Source of the DNA: Hyphomicrobiales bacterium
Lineage (GTDB): Bacteria; Pseudomonadota; Alphaproteobacteria; Rhizobiales; Rhizobiaceae
Assembly: GCA_900474095.1 (NCBI GenBank)
Contig: UCOA01000029.1
Location: 47,822-111,821 of the forward strand
DNA: 64,000 nucleotides
Reading direction: 5' to 3'
In this document: positions 19,175 to 28,435 of the stretch, piece by piece
How the letters are laid out: each line of letters starts with the position of its first letter
Position numbering within the stretch: position 1 is the stretch's first letter
The notes under the pieces: generated by a model
Database searches by the model: none
What the model saw: only the letters and a program-made list of their open reading frames with translations
Told to the model about the DNA's origin: nothing
Position numbers and translations under genes: made by a program

Positions 19175-19203
19175 ACAATACTCGCCGCGCGGCGTGCAGA
19201 CTT

Positions 19204-19234
19204 ACAGGCCAGATTTACAGGCCAGATTTACAGG
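19204..19234. repeat. 13-bp tandem repeat, two copies plus 5 nt
   Basis: The unit ACAGGCCAGATTT occurs at 19204-19216 and 19217-19229, and a third partial copy (ACAGG) ends at 19234, 12 bp before the TTG start of the next gene. The duplication repeats an AGG element that may serve as ribosome-binding site. Confidence 0.75.
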
Positions 19235-19245
19235 AATGACAAGCA

Positions 19246-19842
19246 TTGACCAGAATCGTTGATTACTTCTTCTCCATCGGCTCGCCGTGGTCCTATATCG
19301 GCTTCGACTCCTTTGTCGAACTTGCGGCGAACGGCAATGTCGAGATCAGGCCCTATCTCACCACGGTGGTCGAGGAGAATGGCGGCATCTTTTCGCGCAA
19401 TCGTCCAGAGATCCGGCGCGGATACTGGACGCGGGACCTGAAGCGCTGGGCGGCGGTTCGCGGCAAGAACCTGATCCTCGAAAACCGCCCGGAGCTCAGC
19501 GACCCGGGGCCTGCATCGCTGATCATCATCGCCGCCTATCTCGATGGCAAGGACTGGATTGGTCTGACCCGGGCATTGCAGCATGCTTTCTGGAGCCAGG
19601 CAAAGGACATCGGCCAGCCGCATGTGCGCGCAGCAATTGCCGACGCGGCGGGATTTGACGGTTCGGGCCTGCTGCAACGGCAGGCGGACGAGGACGTCAG
19701 GGCCAAATGGGCTGCCGATCGGGAGCATGCCGTGAAAAGCGCTGTCTTCGGTTTCCCGACCTTCCTCTACGACGGCGAGATTTACTGGGGGCAGGACAAT
19801 CTGCCTTTTCTGGAGCGTCACTTCCGCGGCGATAGACCTTAG
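19246..19842 (+). CDS. DsbA/GST-kappa-fold protein, 2-hydroxychromene-2-carboxylate isomerase-like
   Basis: 198 residues. VDYFFSIGSPWSYIGFDSF at the N-terminus and FGFPTFLYDGEIYWGQDNLPFLERHF at the C-terminus are the signature ends of the thioredoxin-like kappa/HCCA isomerase family; the redox Cys is replaced by Ser in IGSPWSY, as in glutathione-binding members. An in-frame stop at 19237 makes TTG 19246 the only reasonable start. Last gene of the sulfur operon; a glutathione-dependent step on a thiol or S-conjugate is inferred. Confidence 0.8.
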   Translation: MTRIVDYFFSIGSPWSYIGFDSFVELAANGNVEIRPYLTTVVEENGGIFSRNRPEIRRGYWTRDLKRWAAVRGKNLILENRPELSDPGPASLIIIAAYLDGKDWIGLTRALQHAFWSQAKDIGQPHVRAAIADAAGFDGSGLLQRQADEDVRAKWAADREHAVKSAVFGFPTFLYDGEIYWGQDNLPFLERHFRGDRP

Positions 19843-19947
19843 TTTAGGCTGGGTGAACGGCAGGGAACAGCGCGAAATCCGCGCAGGCAGCGGTGAACGA
19901 TATGCGGTGACGCCGATGTCGCCGACTGAGCAGGATTATTCATCGCC

Positions 19948-20203
19948 TTAGCCGACAAAGCCGACGACATAATAAAAGGCTGCGGCGATGATGGCGGCCG
20001 CCGGAAGAGTGAGGATCACGCGATGACGATGTCACCGGCGAGGCCCCAGCGCACAGCCGAGACGCGCGGCGCGGCGCTGCGCCAACGCCGATAGTCGCGC
20101 CACCCGTCTACGCGCAGAATCCCTGCATTGGATTGAGCCGCGTGATCTTCGAGCCCATCGTGTGGACAAATTTCCAGCCGCCGAACACGATCTTTGCCGG
20201 CAT
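19948..20203 (-). pseudogene. Decayed C-terminal remnant of a PiT-family phosphate transporter
   Basis: Read on the minus strand from 20203: MPAKIVFGGWKFVHTMGSKI then TRLNPMQGFCA and a TAG stop. Past a degenerate stretch, another frame reads VSAVRWGLAGDIVIA, then a TGA, then (one base shifted) ILTLPAAAIIAAAFYYVVG up to TAA at 19948. These are the conserved end blocks of PiT transporters (GGxRVxxTMGxxIT, GFCAET, AVRWGVAGxIVWAWxxTxPAAA). At least one stop, one single-base deletion and a larger deletion are needed to explain it. The rest of 19843-20366 holds no gene; 20204-20366 presumably carries the promoter of the next gene. Confidence 0.8.
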
Positions 20204-20366
20204 ATAAATATCTTTATATCTTTTCGGTTTCTACCAAATGGATTTTATATGTGAGGCGGCCCTATGATCCTGTCATTCGACGTGGCCACCGATACATCAT
20301 GATGGTTCTTGCTGATTTAGAGACAGTGAGCGTCGACAGGACGGTCATCCAGCAGGAGTTGAATCA

Positions 20367-21236
20367 ATGGCAAGGGTCGAATCAAAGCTGGGACAGGACA
20401 TTGCGCCAAGCCCGAATTCCGATACTCTCCTGACTTCGGCACCATTCGAGGTTTCGGCCATGGCTGGCTACCTCGTTTCGCTTGTAATGACCGTCGTAGC
20501 GACGGTCGTGGCGGTCGGTATCGACAGCGGTGTGACGATCCCGAACGTATCCCTCGTATTTGTGGTGCCGGTGATCATCGCGGCCGTTTTCTTCGGCCTG
20601 GGGGCCTCCCTCTGCTCGGCCCTCCTTGGTGCCTTCGCTTACAATTTCTTCCTGATTGAGCCTCGCTATACCCTGGCCGTCGACGAGGCGGCAAACATAT
20701 GGGCGATCGGACTGCTTTTTCTCGTCGGACTTATCGTGAGCAGCATTGCCTACACGTCGCGGCGGCGGGCGACTGAAGCGGCCCTCCTGAAAAAGCAGGC
20801 GACCGTGCTCCAAGGCTACAGCCGCGACGTCGTGGCGGCTGACAACACCAAGGCGATCGTCTCCATCACCTCCCACGCTCTTGCCGCGCTCTTCCAAGTT
20901 CCCGTCGTCGTGATGGTCGTCACGAAGGGCGACGTGGTTTCGGTCAGCAATGTCGGCGGCTTAGAGGCGCGGCCGTCCGAAGTCGAGGCGGCACGATCGG
21001 CGTTGGCGATGGGAAGTGTCGCGCGGGCCGGCATCTATCCGACCTTGGACTCCCGTTTTGACTTTTGGCCTGTGGCAAGGGCGGTGCGTCAGCGTGCCGT
21101 CATTGGGCTCGCATTCGACCCCGACGAACGACCTTCGTCGCCAGATATCCTGGTCGACATCGTTGGCGGTGTTTTGGCGCTGGCGCTTGACGGTCAGCAG
21201 TTCCGGGCTGGCCGCAATGCTCCGCCTGCTCTATGA
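20367..21236 (+). CDS. KdpD-like membrane protein (DUF4118 + GAF-like), no kinase domain
   Basis: 289 residues. Four closely spaced hydrophobic helices (about residues 31-125) containing [24 protein letters not shown] and [19 protein letters not shown] match the DUF4118 membrane domain of the K+/turgor sensor KdpD. A GAF-like region follows (about 150-275). The usual N-terminal KdpD/USP part and the C-terminal histidine kinase are absent. A good AGGAG precedes ATG 20367. Next to kup, a role in sensing or tuning K+ status is inferred; no output domain is visible. Confidence 0.75.
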   Translation: MARVESKLGQDIAPSPNSDTLLTSAPFEVSAMAGYLVSLVMTVVATVVAVGIDSGVTIPNVSLVFVVPVIIAAVFFGLGASLCSALLGAFAYNFFLIEPRYTLAVDEAANIWAIGLLFLVGLIVSSIAYTSRRRATEAALLKKQATVLQGYSRDVVAADNTKAIVSITSHALAALFQVPVVVMVVTKGDVVSVSNVGGLEARPSEVEAARSALAMGSVARAGIYPTLDSRFDFWPVARAVRQRAVIGLAFDPDERPSSPDILVDIVGGVLALALDGQQFRAGRNAPPAL

Positions 21237-21373
21237 ACCGCGAAAGCCAAAGATGGGGTAACTCCGCCCGTCTGTGGGGGCACTCAACGAAGGTCCGAGC
21301 CATTGCGGCGGGAAGGCGGTCCAAATCGGCCGCCTTTGACGGACAGCGAAAACCAAGTACGGCCGGAGGCCAA

Positions 21374-23275
21374 ATGATCTCGCCTGCAGAAAGTGTCACA
21401 ATCGAACCGGCCAGCACGCAGAAATTCCTCGTCCTTCTGCTTGGCTCCATCGGGGTTGTTTACGGTGATATCGGCACGAGCCCGCTCTATGCCTTCCGGG
21501 AGGCGCTCAGACCCTTCTCGCACGACGGCGTGACGCAGGACGAAATCGTTGGTCTGATCTCGCTGATGGTGTGGACGCTGACGATCATCGTCACCTTCAA
21601 ATACGTGCTCTTTCTGTTGCGGGCCGACAATGACGGCGAGGGCGGAACACTGTCGCTGCTGGCGCTGCTGATGAAGAAGACCGGTCGATATATGCCGGTC
21701 CTGTTCTTCGCCGGCCTTGTTGGCGCGGCGCTCTTCATCGGCGACGCGATGATAACGCCAGCGCTGTCGGTGATGTCCGCTGTCGAGGGGCTGAAGCTCG
21801 TCACACCTGCCCTCGACAGCTACGTGCTGCCGATCTCGGCCATTATCATGGTCTTGCTGTTTGCGGTTCAGTCGCGTGGCACTGCGGCCGTTTCGAATTT
21901 CTTTGGACCGATTACCGTGCTTTGGTTTCTTGCCCTGGCATGGGGCGGTCTGCTGCATATTGGCGACGACTTCACAATTCTCCAGGCGCTTAATCCGGTG
22001 AACGCGGTTTGGTTTATCACCCATGCTGGCTTCGTCGGTCTCATTGTGCTCGGCGCCGTATTCCTCACCGTGACCGGCGCCGAGGCGTTGTATGCTGACC
22101 TTGGTCATTTTGGCAGGAAGCCGATCCAGGTCGCGTGGTTCACGCTCGTTTTCCCGTCGCTGACGTTGAACTATCTCGGCCAGGGCGCACTTGTGCTGGC
22201 GCATCCGCAAGCCGCCACGGACCCGTTCTACCTGATGTATCCGGACTGGGCGCTTTTGCCGATCGTCCTGCTCGCAACCGCCGCCACCATCATCGCGAGC
22301 CAGGCGGTGATCACCGGCGCCTTTTCACTGGCACGTCAAGCCGTGCATCTCGGCTTCCTTCCGCGATTGCTGATCACCTTTACGTCAGAGACCAACACCG
22401 GGCAGATTTACGTCCCCGCGGTGAACACCCTGTTGTTCGTTGGCGTGCTGGTTCTGATCTTCACGTTCGGCGATTCGGGATCACTTGCGACCGCCTACGG
22501 GATCTCGGTAACCGGCGCGATGGTCGTCACGACACTGATGGCGTTTCAATTCCTCCGTTCGGTTTGGGGATGGTCGGTCATCATGGTCGCGGCGACCCTG
22601 GTGCCATTGCTCTTGCTGGAAACCGTCTTCCTTGGTGCCAACCTCCTTAAAATCCACGATGGTGGCTGGGTGCCGATTCTGCTGGCAATCGCCATCATGC
22701 TGATCATGTGGACCTGGACGCGGGGGTCCCAGCTGTTGCGCGAGAAGACAGCCAGGCACGACATTCCACTCGACGCCTTCATTCGCTCGATTGAAAAAGA
22801 GTCGGAGCATGCGCCGGTGCGGGTGCCAGGAACCGCCGTTTTCCTCACCAGCGTCGGGGACAAGACCCCGGCTGTCCTCCTGCACAACATCAAACACAAC
22901 CACGTGCTCCATGAAAAGAACGTCATCCTGACGGTCAAGACCGCGGAACAGCCCTATGTGCCGGAGGCCAACCGCGTTACAATTACAAAGTTGTCGGAGC
23001 GTTTTGTGCGGATCGAAATCCACTTCGGCTTCATGGATGAACCGAACGTCTCGAAGGCGCTTGCGCTGTGCAAGAAAGCCGGCCTCAAATTCGAAATCAT
23101 GCAAACATCGTTTTACCTCGGCCGGCGGGCTCTGGTCAGCAAGCCGAATGCGGGATTGCCGGGCTGGCAAGACAAGCTCTACATCGCGCTTTCAGGATTG
23201 GGGATTGACCCCCCGGCCTATTTCAGCCTCCCCGCCAACCGTGTCGTCGAGATCGGCGAACAGGTCGCCATCTGA
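21374..23275 (+). CDS. kup: Kup-type low-affinity potassium transporter
   Basis: 633 residues, the usual Kup length. Begins [12 protein letters not shown]; the diagnostic [20 protein letters not shown] is at about residues 20-39, and [21 protein letters not shown] and YLGQGAL are further family blocks. About 12 membrane helices, then a cytoplasmic tail of about 190 residues. H+/K+ symport at the inner membrane. ATG 21374 with GGAGG just upstream is chosen; the in-frame extension to 21233 overlaps the previous gene. Probably co-transcribed with the KdpD-like gene (137 bp apart). Confidence 0.95.
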   Translation: MISPAESVTIEPASTQKFLVLLLGSIGVVYGDIGTSPLYAFREALRPFSHDGVTQDEIVGLISLMVWTLTIIVTFKYVLFLLRADNDGEGGTLSLLALLMKKTGRYMPVLFFAGLVGAALFIGDAMITPALSVMSAVEGLKLVTPALDSYVLPISAIIMVLLFAVQSRGTAAVSNFFGPITVLWFLALAWGGLLHIGDDFTILQALNPVNAVWFITHAGFVGLIVLGAVFLTVTGAEALYADLGHFGRKPIQVAWFTLVFPSLTLNYLGQGALVLAHPQAATDPFYLMYPDWALLPIVLLATAATIIASQAVITGAFSLARQAVHLGFLPRLLITFTSETNTGQIYVPAVNTLLFVGVLVLIFTFGDSGSLATAYGISVTGAMVVTTLMAFQFLRSVWGWSVIMVAATLVPLLLLETVFLGANLLKIHDGGWVPILLAIAIMLIMWTWTRGSQLLREKTARHDIPLDAFIRSIEKESEHAPVRVPGTAVFLTSVGDKTPAVLLHNIKHNHVLHEKNVILTVKTAEQPYVPEANRVTITKLSERFVRIEIHFGFMDEPNVSKALALCKKAGLKFEIMQTSFYLGRRALVSKPNAGLPGWQDKLYIALSGLGIDPPAYFSLPANRVVEIGEQVAI

Positions 23276-23374
23276 TCTCAACGGAGTTCGGTTGGCTGCT
23301 CACCAGCTGAACGTGCATCGCTGACCTTACGACGTGGTTCTCGCCGGTGCTACGAGGGACATCAGCCTCCGGCT

Positions 23375-24061
23375 TCACGCCGGCGACCGCAGCTTTGCTG
23401 CGTTCGTAAACGGTATGATTCGAGGCACGGCTTGCGCATAGGAGTCGTAATCGGGGAAGGTTGCCCGCAATACACGTTCCTCGTTAACCATGCGTCGCAG
23501 TTGGATCAGCCAGTGGATGACGCCAAGCGACACAGACCCGATCGACAGATTCATGATGATGAGCCCTATCATCGCTATTTCCTCGGTGAGATAAAGCGGG
23601 TGACGCACGATGGTGTAGGGGCCGCTGGCGACCAGGGTTCGCGCTTCAGGCATGATGCTGAAGGCGCGGCCCAGAAAAAACAGCACATAGACCGAGGCAA
23701 GAAGTCCGATGATGGTCAAAGCCAAGCCTATGGAGCGAGTAGCAATCGAGATTTCAACGGGTGGCAAATACCCGGCGACGACGACCAGAAGGAAGGTCCC
23801 CGTCATTGCTGTGATGTAGCCCTCCATGCTTTCAGCCGAGCGGAGCGGAGGGAGGCGGGTAACTGTAACGACACAGATCATTCCAACGAACAGCACGGAC
23901 GCAACCTTGGCTGCTATGGTCACGACGTCGATAGACGTCAGATCGTCCCGCGCGAAGGTCTGCTGAATGAAAATCACCCGGGTTATCAGCGCCGGAATGA
24001 AGTAGAGACAGATAAAGACCCTGCCGACGATGTCGGCAATAGCCAAGTAACGGTTGTTCAT
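23375..24061 (-). CDS. Isoprenylcysteine carboxyl methyltransferase (ICMT/PEMT)-family membrane protein
   Basis: 228 residues with five or six membrane helices. The C-terminal GPYTIVRHPLYLTEE motif is the AdoMet-binding signature of the ICMT/phospholipid methyltransferase superfamily, followed by EERVLRATFPDYDSYAQ. Start at ATG 24061, preceded by GGAGG on the minus strand. Bacterial members methylate lipids or small molecules; the substrate is not deducible. Convergent with kup. Confidence 0.8.
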   Translation of the reverse strand: MNNRYLAIADIVGRVFICLYFIPALITRVIFIQQTFARDDLTSIDVVTIAAKVASVLFVGMICVVTVTRLPPLRSAESMEGYITAMTGTFLLVVVAGYLPPVEISIATRSIGLALTIIGLLASVYVLFFLGRAFSIMPEARTLVASGPYTIVRHPLYLTEEIAMIGLIIMNLSIGSVSLGVIHWLIQLRRMVNEERVLRATFPDYDSYAQAVPRIIPFTNAAKLRSPA

Positions 24062-24133
24062 TGATGCCTCCCCAGGATCGCTCGGAGACCATCTTGGCAC
24101 GGTTGCAGTGAATATCAACAGCAACCATCTAAA

Positions 24134-24637
24134 TTAGTAAACTCGCCCGGAACGGACACGTCGGATGATCTCGACATGAGAGGACAAGCAGGCGAGAGCG
24201 GCCAAGATTATCAGAGCGGTCCCGAGCATCGTTGTCGGGATCGGAAGTGACCAGTGGATGCTCCCCGGCAGGGATGGGCCGAGGCCACTTGCCTGAGGGC
24301 TGTTTGCCCCGGCGTTGGCAAGGATCAGCACAAGCAGCGCAACGTGGGCATGAACGAAACGCACCCTGGGAAAACGTTTCGGGAGCAACGCAAGGTACAC
24401 CCCGCAGGCCGCGAGGGACGTCAGCGCGGCGATAAGGTGCCACACTTCCATCCCTGAGATGTCAAGCAACATAAACGCCGGTAGCCGCAACACCGGTAGT
24501 GTTGTCAGGTACATCGCCCAAGCGAGCACGCTCGATGGATACACCGCAAGCAGCACTATGCTGAGGGCAAATATCGCACCGACGGCATAGATTAAAGCAG
24601 GTCCGAGACGGACGAATGTCAGAACCAGGGCGGACAT
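24134..24637 (-). CDS. Hypothetical membrane protein, five predicted helices
   Basis: 167 residues, strongly hydrophobic, with about five membrane segments (first LIYAVGAIFALSIVLLAVY). I do not recognise the family. An AAGGAGG element stands 7 nt before ATG 24637, so the gene is well supported. It lies 72 bp upstream of the methyltransferase gene on the same strand, so the two may be one transcript. Confidence 0.75.
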   Translation of the reverse strand: MSALVLTFVRLGPALIYAVGAIFALSIVLLAVYPSSVLAWAMYLTTLPVLRLPAFMLLDISGMEVWHLIAALTSLAACGVYLALLPKRFPRVRFVHAHVALLVLILANAGANSPQASGLGPSLPGSIHWSLPIPTTMLGTALIILAALACLSSHVEIIRRVRSGRVY

Positions 24638-24948
24638 ATGCTTTCCTCCTTAAGCCGGTGGTATGGTTCTGGCAGAATATAAGCCAATGCTTGCGCAAGG
24701 ATTACCGCTCGCTTGGCGCCGCGCATGACCGGAAGTTGTTACTCCATGACGGCCATGTCAAGTGTTCGACCTGCCGACTTCAATAGAAACCACACAAAAA
24801 CGTCGCGATGGCGGCACGTGCTGAAATATGCCTCGATCGCCGTGTCAGAAGGGCAGCGTCGAAAAGAATGCTCCGAATGAGAAAAGCATATCCACGGAAC
24901 CTTGCGTACGGTCAGGCGTTTGGATTTACCAATCACAGGAGAAAAAAC
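24638..24948. other. Divergent promoter region
   Basis: About 310 bp between the minus-strand membrane gene and the + strand SH3 gene. No supported gene. A 10-bp perfect palindrome, CTTGCGCAAG, lies at 24690-24699 and could be a regulator site; nothing else is distinctive. Confidence 0.5.
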
Positions 24949-25557
24949 ATGCGGTGGATTTCAAAGCCTTTGCTCGTCGGCGTCGTGCTGCTCTCAGGCG
25001 CAGGGCTCGCTCAAGCGGCCATGATGGCGACGACAGCGACGGATCTGACGGTCTATTCCGGCCCTGGCACGGACTACCCGTCCGTCGGTGTCGCGACGCG
25101 CGGCAGTGAGGCAGTGCTTGACGGCTGCCTCGACGGCGAGAATTGGTGCCGCATCGACGTCAATGGCATGCGTGGCTGGGTTTTCGCCCAGGAACTGACT
25201 GTGGACTACAATGGCGCGCCGGTCATCGTTCAGGAGCGCCGCGTCGATCTTGGTATCCCGGTCGTCAGTTACGAGCAAACAGGCAGCATCGCCGGACCTG
25301 CCGATCCGGCACCGGGAGATGAATTGATCGGGCGGGTCGGTGAAACCATCGTACCGCCTCCCGAAGTGATAACCTATATCGAGCGCACGCCGATGGAGAC
25401 GGTTGTCTATGACGGCGAGGTGGTGGTCGGGGGAACGCTGCCCGGCGATGTGGTGATCTCTGAGGTGCCGAACTATCAATACAGCTACGTGCGCATTAAC
25501 GATCGGCCGATACTGGTCGATCCGCAGAGCCGCCGGATCGTCTATGTTTATGAATAG
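24949..25557 (+). CDS. Periplasmic SH3-domain protein with DUF1236 tail
   Basis: 202 residues. Signal peptide (LLVGVVLLSGAGLAQAA), then a bacterial SH3 domain (TDLTVYSGPGTDYPSVGVA to GMRGWVFAQEL, about residues 27-85) and a C-terminal DUF1236 block (SYVRINDRPILVDPQSRR then IVYVYE), a combination common in Rhizobiales envelope proteins. Probably binds peptidoglycan or another wall ligand. ATG 24949 has an AGGAG before it; the frame upstream to 24808 is not part of the protein. Confidence 0.85.
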   Translation: MRWISKPLLVGVVLLSGAGLAQAAMMATTATDLTVYSGPGTDYPSVGVATRGSEAVLDGCLDGENWCRIDVNGMRGWVFAQELTVDYNGAPVIVQERRVDLGIPVVSYEQTGSIAGPADPAPGDELIGRVGETIVPPPEVITYIERTPMETVVYDGEVVVGGTLPGDVVISEVPNYQYSYVRINDRPILVDPQSRRIVYVYE

Positions 25558-25643
25558 ACGCTGATTTTGCAAAGTCGTGCCCTGGCCGCTGCGCCGGGGC
25601 ACGGCATATCGCCCGGTTCGAGAGTTCGTCTGGAGGAACGGAC

Positions 25644-25808
25644 ATGACCTCTCGCACACTCATGGTCGCCGTAATCGGCTTCGTGGTCGGATCGATTCTC
25701 AGTGTCCTTGTCGTACAATATTACGCGCCGGACGAAAGCACCAAAAACACCACGCCTCCCGACCCGCTTGTCGTTGCGCCGGAAAATGCCGCCGAGGAGA
25801 CCAGGTAG
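25644..25808 (+). CDS. Small single-pass membrane protein, 54 aa
   Basis: MTSRTLMVAVIGFVVGSI begins a 54-residue frame with one hydrophobic helix (about residues 5-25) and a polar, proline-rich tail ending AAEETR and TAG. GGAGG lies 8 nt before ATG 25644. The length and arrangement resemble small Rhizobiales membrane proteins of unknown function. Downstream of the SH3 gene by 86 bp and possibly co-transcribed. Confidence 0.65.
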   Translation: MTSRTLMVAVIGFVVGSILSVLVVQYYAPDESTKNTTPPDPLVVAPENAAEETR

Positions 25809-25821
25809 CGGATTTGCTCTC

Positions 25822-26052
25822 TCACGCCCCGATGGCGATGTCGCGCCGCAAGGCATCTTCACAGACTGTCGTCAAAACAGCAGGGTCCCGCTCACCGCTC
25901 TGGTAGAGCCGGATCATGATATTGGCGCAGGTCTCCATGTCACTGTCGGATCGTGCCCTTTGATGTGCATCGCAAAACTGATCGAAAACGACCCGTAGTG
26001 TGTCGATATCCTCGGCACAGAGAACGTCCATATGCATAATGGCGTTCGCCAT
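25822..26052 (-). CDS. Conserved-type small hypothetical protein, 76 aa
   Basis: MANAIMHMDVLCAEDIDTLR opens a 76-residue acidic, helical protein with no membrane segment. GGAGG precedes ATG 26052 by 6 nt on the minus strand; the longer frame to 26277 lacks a site and starts in the next gene's end. It contains CEDALRRDIAIGA at the C-terminus. Function unknown. Confidence 0.7.
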   Translation of the reverse strand: MANAIMHMDVLCAEDIDTLRVVFDQFCDAHQRARSDSDMETCANIMIRLYQSGERDPAVLTTVCEDALRRDIAIGA

Positions 26053-26239
26053 GGGATTCCTCCTTTGAGTGGGGCGTTTGCGTACCGCGTTTTCTTTCAG
26101 GCCCGACTGCCTGATGATGCCTGTAGTGTAGCGCGAATTTAAGATGGCGCCATTCACTAAGACATGTTCATGGCCCCAGCGAAGGTTTACGTCAGCAAGC
26201 GTACGGTTTCGTGCATTTCCAAGGCGGGAATGTCGCGGC

Positions 26240-28288
26240 CTACCGCTTGACCAGCGTCGGTTCCACGTCTCGGTCACCGATCGTTCGCACTGCCTCTAGC
26301 AGGGCCGGAACGACCAAGGCGGCGCCCGCATCTGAGAGGTGATCATCGTCGAAGTAGAAAACCCTGTCGGCTTTGACGCTGTTGATGCATCGCTCCTTGA
26401 TGAAGGTGCTGCAGAGGAAATCGCTCGGCTTCACGCGGAAGAGATTGGGGTGGGAGATGGCGTCGAAGGCGGCGATGACTGCCTGGTTTCGCTGCAGATA
26501 GCGCTCAAAGCTGGTGCTGAACTCCAGGTTTTTGCGTCCGGTCATCGCGCTTTTCGCCACAAGCTCGGGCACGTTCCACCCGGCTTCGGGTATTGGATAG
26601 ACGAGCACCACATTGCGGCCCGCATGTAGATAGGTTTGGATATGGGCCACATATTGTTTCAGCACGCGGGCCTTGCGCGCCGGATCATCCTCGCTCGTAT
26701 GCTCGCCCAGACGGTCGAAGAGATCGACGTAGGTGGGTTTCAGAAACTCGATGCCGCCCTCGCCATTGTCGAAGGGGGTGCCGTCGAGATAAAGGCTCCA
26801 GCGACTGGCCATAACAATGGTCGCCGTACCGCTCTTGCGGATGTAGTCTTCTATGCCGGCGAAAAAGGAGTTGCAACGCAGCCGGTATTTTGGACTGGAA
26901 ACGTAGAATCCGGAAAAGCCGACACAGGCAGAATGGGTCATCACATAGAGATCAGCGTCATTTGCATCGAAGACGCGGAGTGCTTCTCCGGCGAGTGCGG
27001 CGGCATGAGAATCGCCGATCAGGATCGTCTTGCTGTCGGCGGAATGTTTGGTCAGGCAGTCCCGAACAGGATGGGGCAGGGATGCCTCGCCCTTGTCGAA
27101 CAGACATGTGTCCATGATGGGATCGTGACGCTCCTGGGCGAGCGCAGCCTGCGCCTCCAACGGCAGGCGGAATAGCAGGCCGCCATTGGAAAGACCGTAA
27201 AAGCCTATTCCGATGAACAGCAAGGCTGTCACCGCAGCAGCACTTAGAACCTGGACCGACCGTGGCAGAAGTATTGTTTTGGCGCCCTTGCGGAACGGTG
27301 TCTCGACGAATCGCCAGGAGAGATAGGCAAGGGGAAAACAGCCAAGCACCAGCAGGCCCATCGCCAGCGCGGAAGGTTCGGTCAAGCTGCGGATGCGCGC
27401 GAAAGCGAACACCGGCTGATGCCATAGATAGAGGCTGTAGCTGATCAGGCCGATTCCGACCATGGGACGTATGGAGAGCAACCGTGCCGTTACCGTTTCC
27501 GTGGAGCCGAACAGAATGACCAGAGCGGCGCCGAGAACGGGGGCGAGAGCATAGAGCGACGGAAAGGGTGTCGACTGGTCATAGGCGAAAATCGCGAAGA
27601 CGATGATCGCCAGGCCGGTCAGGGACAGGACGTTGCTTTTGCATTGCCGCCCGCCGGCGAGCACAAAGGCACACAGAGAGCCGGCCAGCAGTTCCCAGGC
27701 GCGTGTGTGCGGCAGGTAGAAATTTGCCGTTGCAAAATTCTGTGAACCATATTGGGCAAGCAGCAGACTGGCGATCGCGATCGCCGCGACGGCGCCGATC
27801 AGCGCTCGGCGGCCGAAGCGCCAGACCAGTATCACGAACAATGGAAATAGCAGATAGTACTGCTCCTCCACCGCCAGGCTCCACGTGTGCAACAGCGGCT
27901 GCTCTTCCGAAGCTGCGGCGAAGTAGCCGCCGCTCTCACCCCAGAAAAAGAAGTTGGAAGCGAACAGGCAGACGGAGATGACGCTCGTGGCGAAGCTCGT
28001 CATCTGGTCAGGCAGCATCCAGGCCCAGGCAAACGGCAGTGAGCACAACAGTACGAAGAAGAGCACGGGAAGAATGCGGCGGGCCCGGCGCTCGTAGAAT
28101 TTGAGCAGCGAAAAAGTGTCTTTTTCCCGTTCCGCGATGATGATCGAGGTAATCAGATAACCGCTGATGACGAAGAAGATGTCGACACCGATAAAGCCGC
28201 CGCTGAAGGTCTGGAAACCGGCGTGGAACAGCAGCACCGGAACGACCGCTACCGATCTCAACCCATCGATTTCGCGTCTGTAGTTCAT
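26240..28288 (-). CDS. OafA/YrhL-type acyltransferase with C-terminal SGNH domain
   Basis: 682 residues. The N-terminal half (about 1-370) is the acyltransferase-3 membrane domain: YRREIDGLRSVAVVPVLLFH with the catalytic-region His, GGFIGVDIFFVISGYLIT, and about ten helices. The C-terminal half is a periplasmic SGNH hydrolase-like domain with GDSHAAAL (about residue 422) and DDDHLSDAG (about 648), supplying the Ser and the Asp/His. Such proteins O-acetylate exported polysaccharide, lipopolysaccharide or peptidoglycan. Stands alone, so the glycan target is unknown. Confidence 0.88.
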   Translation of the reverse strand: MNYRREIDGLRSVAVVPVLLFHAGFQTFSGGFIGVDIFFVISGYLITSIIIAEREKDTFSLLKFYERRARRILPVLFFVLLCSLPFAWAWMLPDQMTSFATSVISVCLFASNFFFWGESGGYFAAASEEQPLLHTWSLAVEEQYYLLFPLFVILVWRFGRRALIGAVAAIAIASLLLAQYGSQNFATANFYLPHTRAWELLAGSLCAFVLAGGRQCKSNVLSLTGLAIIVFAIFAYDQSTPFPSLYALAPVLGAALVILFGSTETVTARLLSIRPMVGIGLISYSLYLWHQPVFAFARIRSLTEPSALAMGLLVLGCFPLAYLSWRFVETPFRKGAKTILLPRSVQVLSAAAVTALLFIGIGFYGLSNGGLLFRLPLEAQAALAQERHDPIMDTCLFDKGEASLPHPVRDCLTKHSADSKTILIGDSHAAALAGEALRVFDANDADLYVMTHSACVGFSGFYVSSPKYRLRCNSFFAGIEDYIRKSGTATIVMASRWSLYLDGTPFDNGEGGIEFLKPTYVDLFDRLGEHTSEDDPARKARVLKQYVAHIQTYLHAGRNVVLVYPIPEAGWNVPELVAKSAMTGRKNLEFSTSFERYLQRNQAVIAAFDAISHPNLFRVKPSDFLCSTFIKERCINSVKADRVFYFDDDHLSDAGAALVVPALLEAVRTIGDRDVEPTLVKR

Positions 28289-28384
28289 TCGGCCCTGCAG
28301 CGATCAAAACATGCGTGATAGCTTGGCAGGATGCGACGGCTCGATACCGAGGATCAAGCTGTTCCTGTGAAAACAAGTGTCAAA

Positions 28385-28403
28385 GCAACAACCTATTTGT
28401 TGC
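28385..28403. promoter_or_regulatory. Perfect 7-bp-arm palindrome upstream of the acyltransferase gene
   Basis: GCAACAA (28385-28391), 5-nt spacer, TTGTTGC (28397-28403). It lies about 100 bp before the acyltransferase start on the minus strand, in the only intergenic space where its promoter can be. Size and symmetry suit a repressor dimer; the regulator is unknown. Confidence 0.4.
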
Positions 28404-28435
28404 GAAAGAGGAAATGCCGTGCTTTGCGGTAGTTG

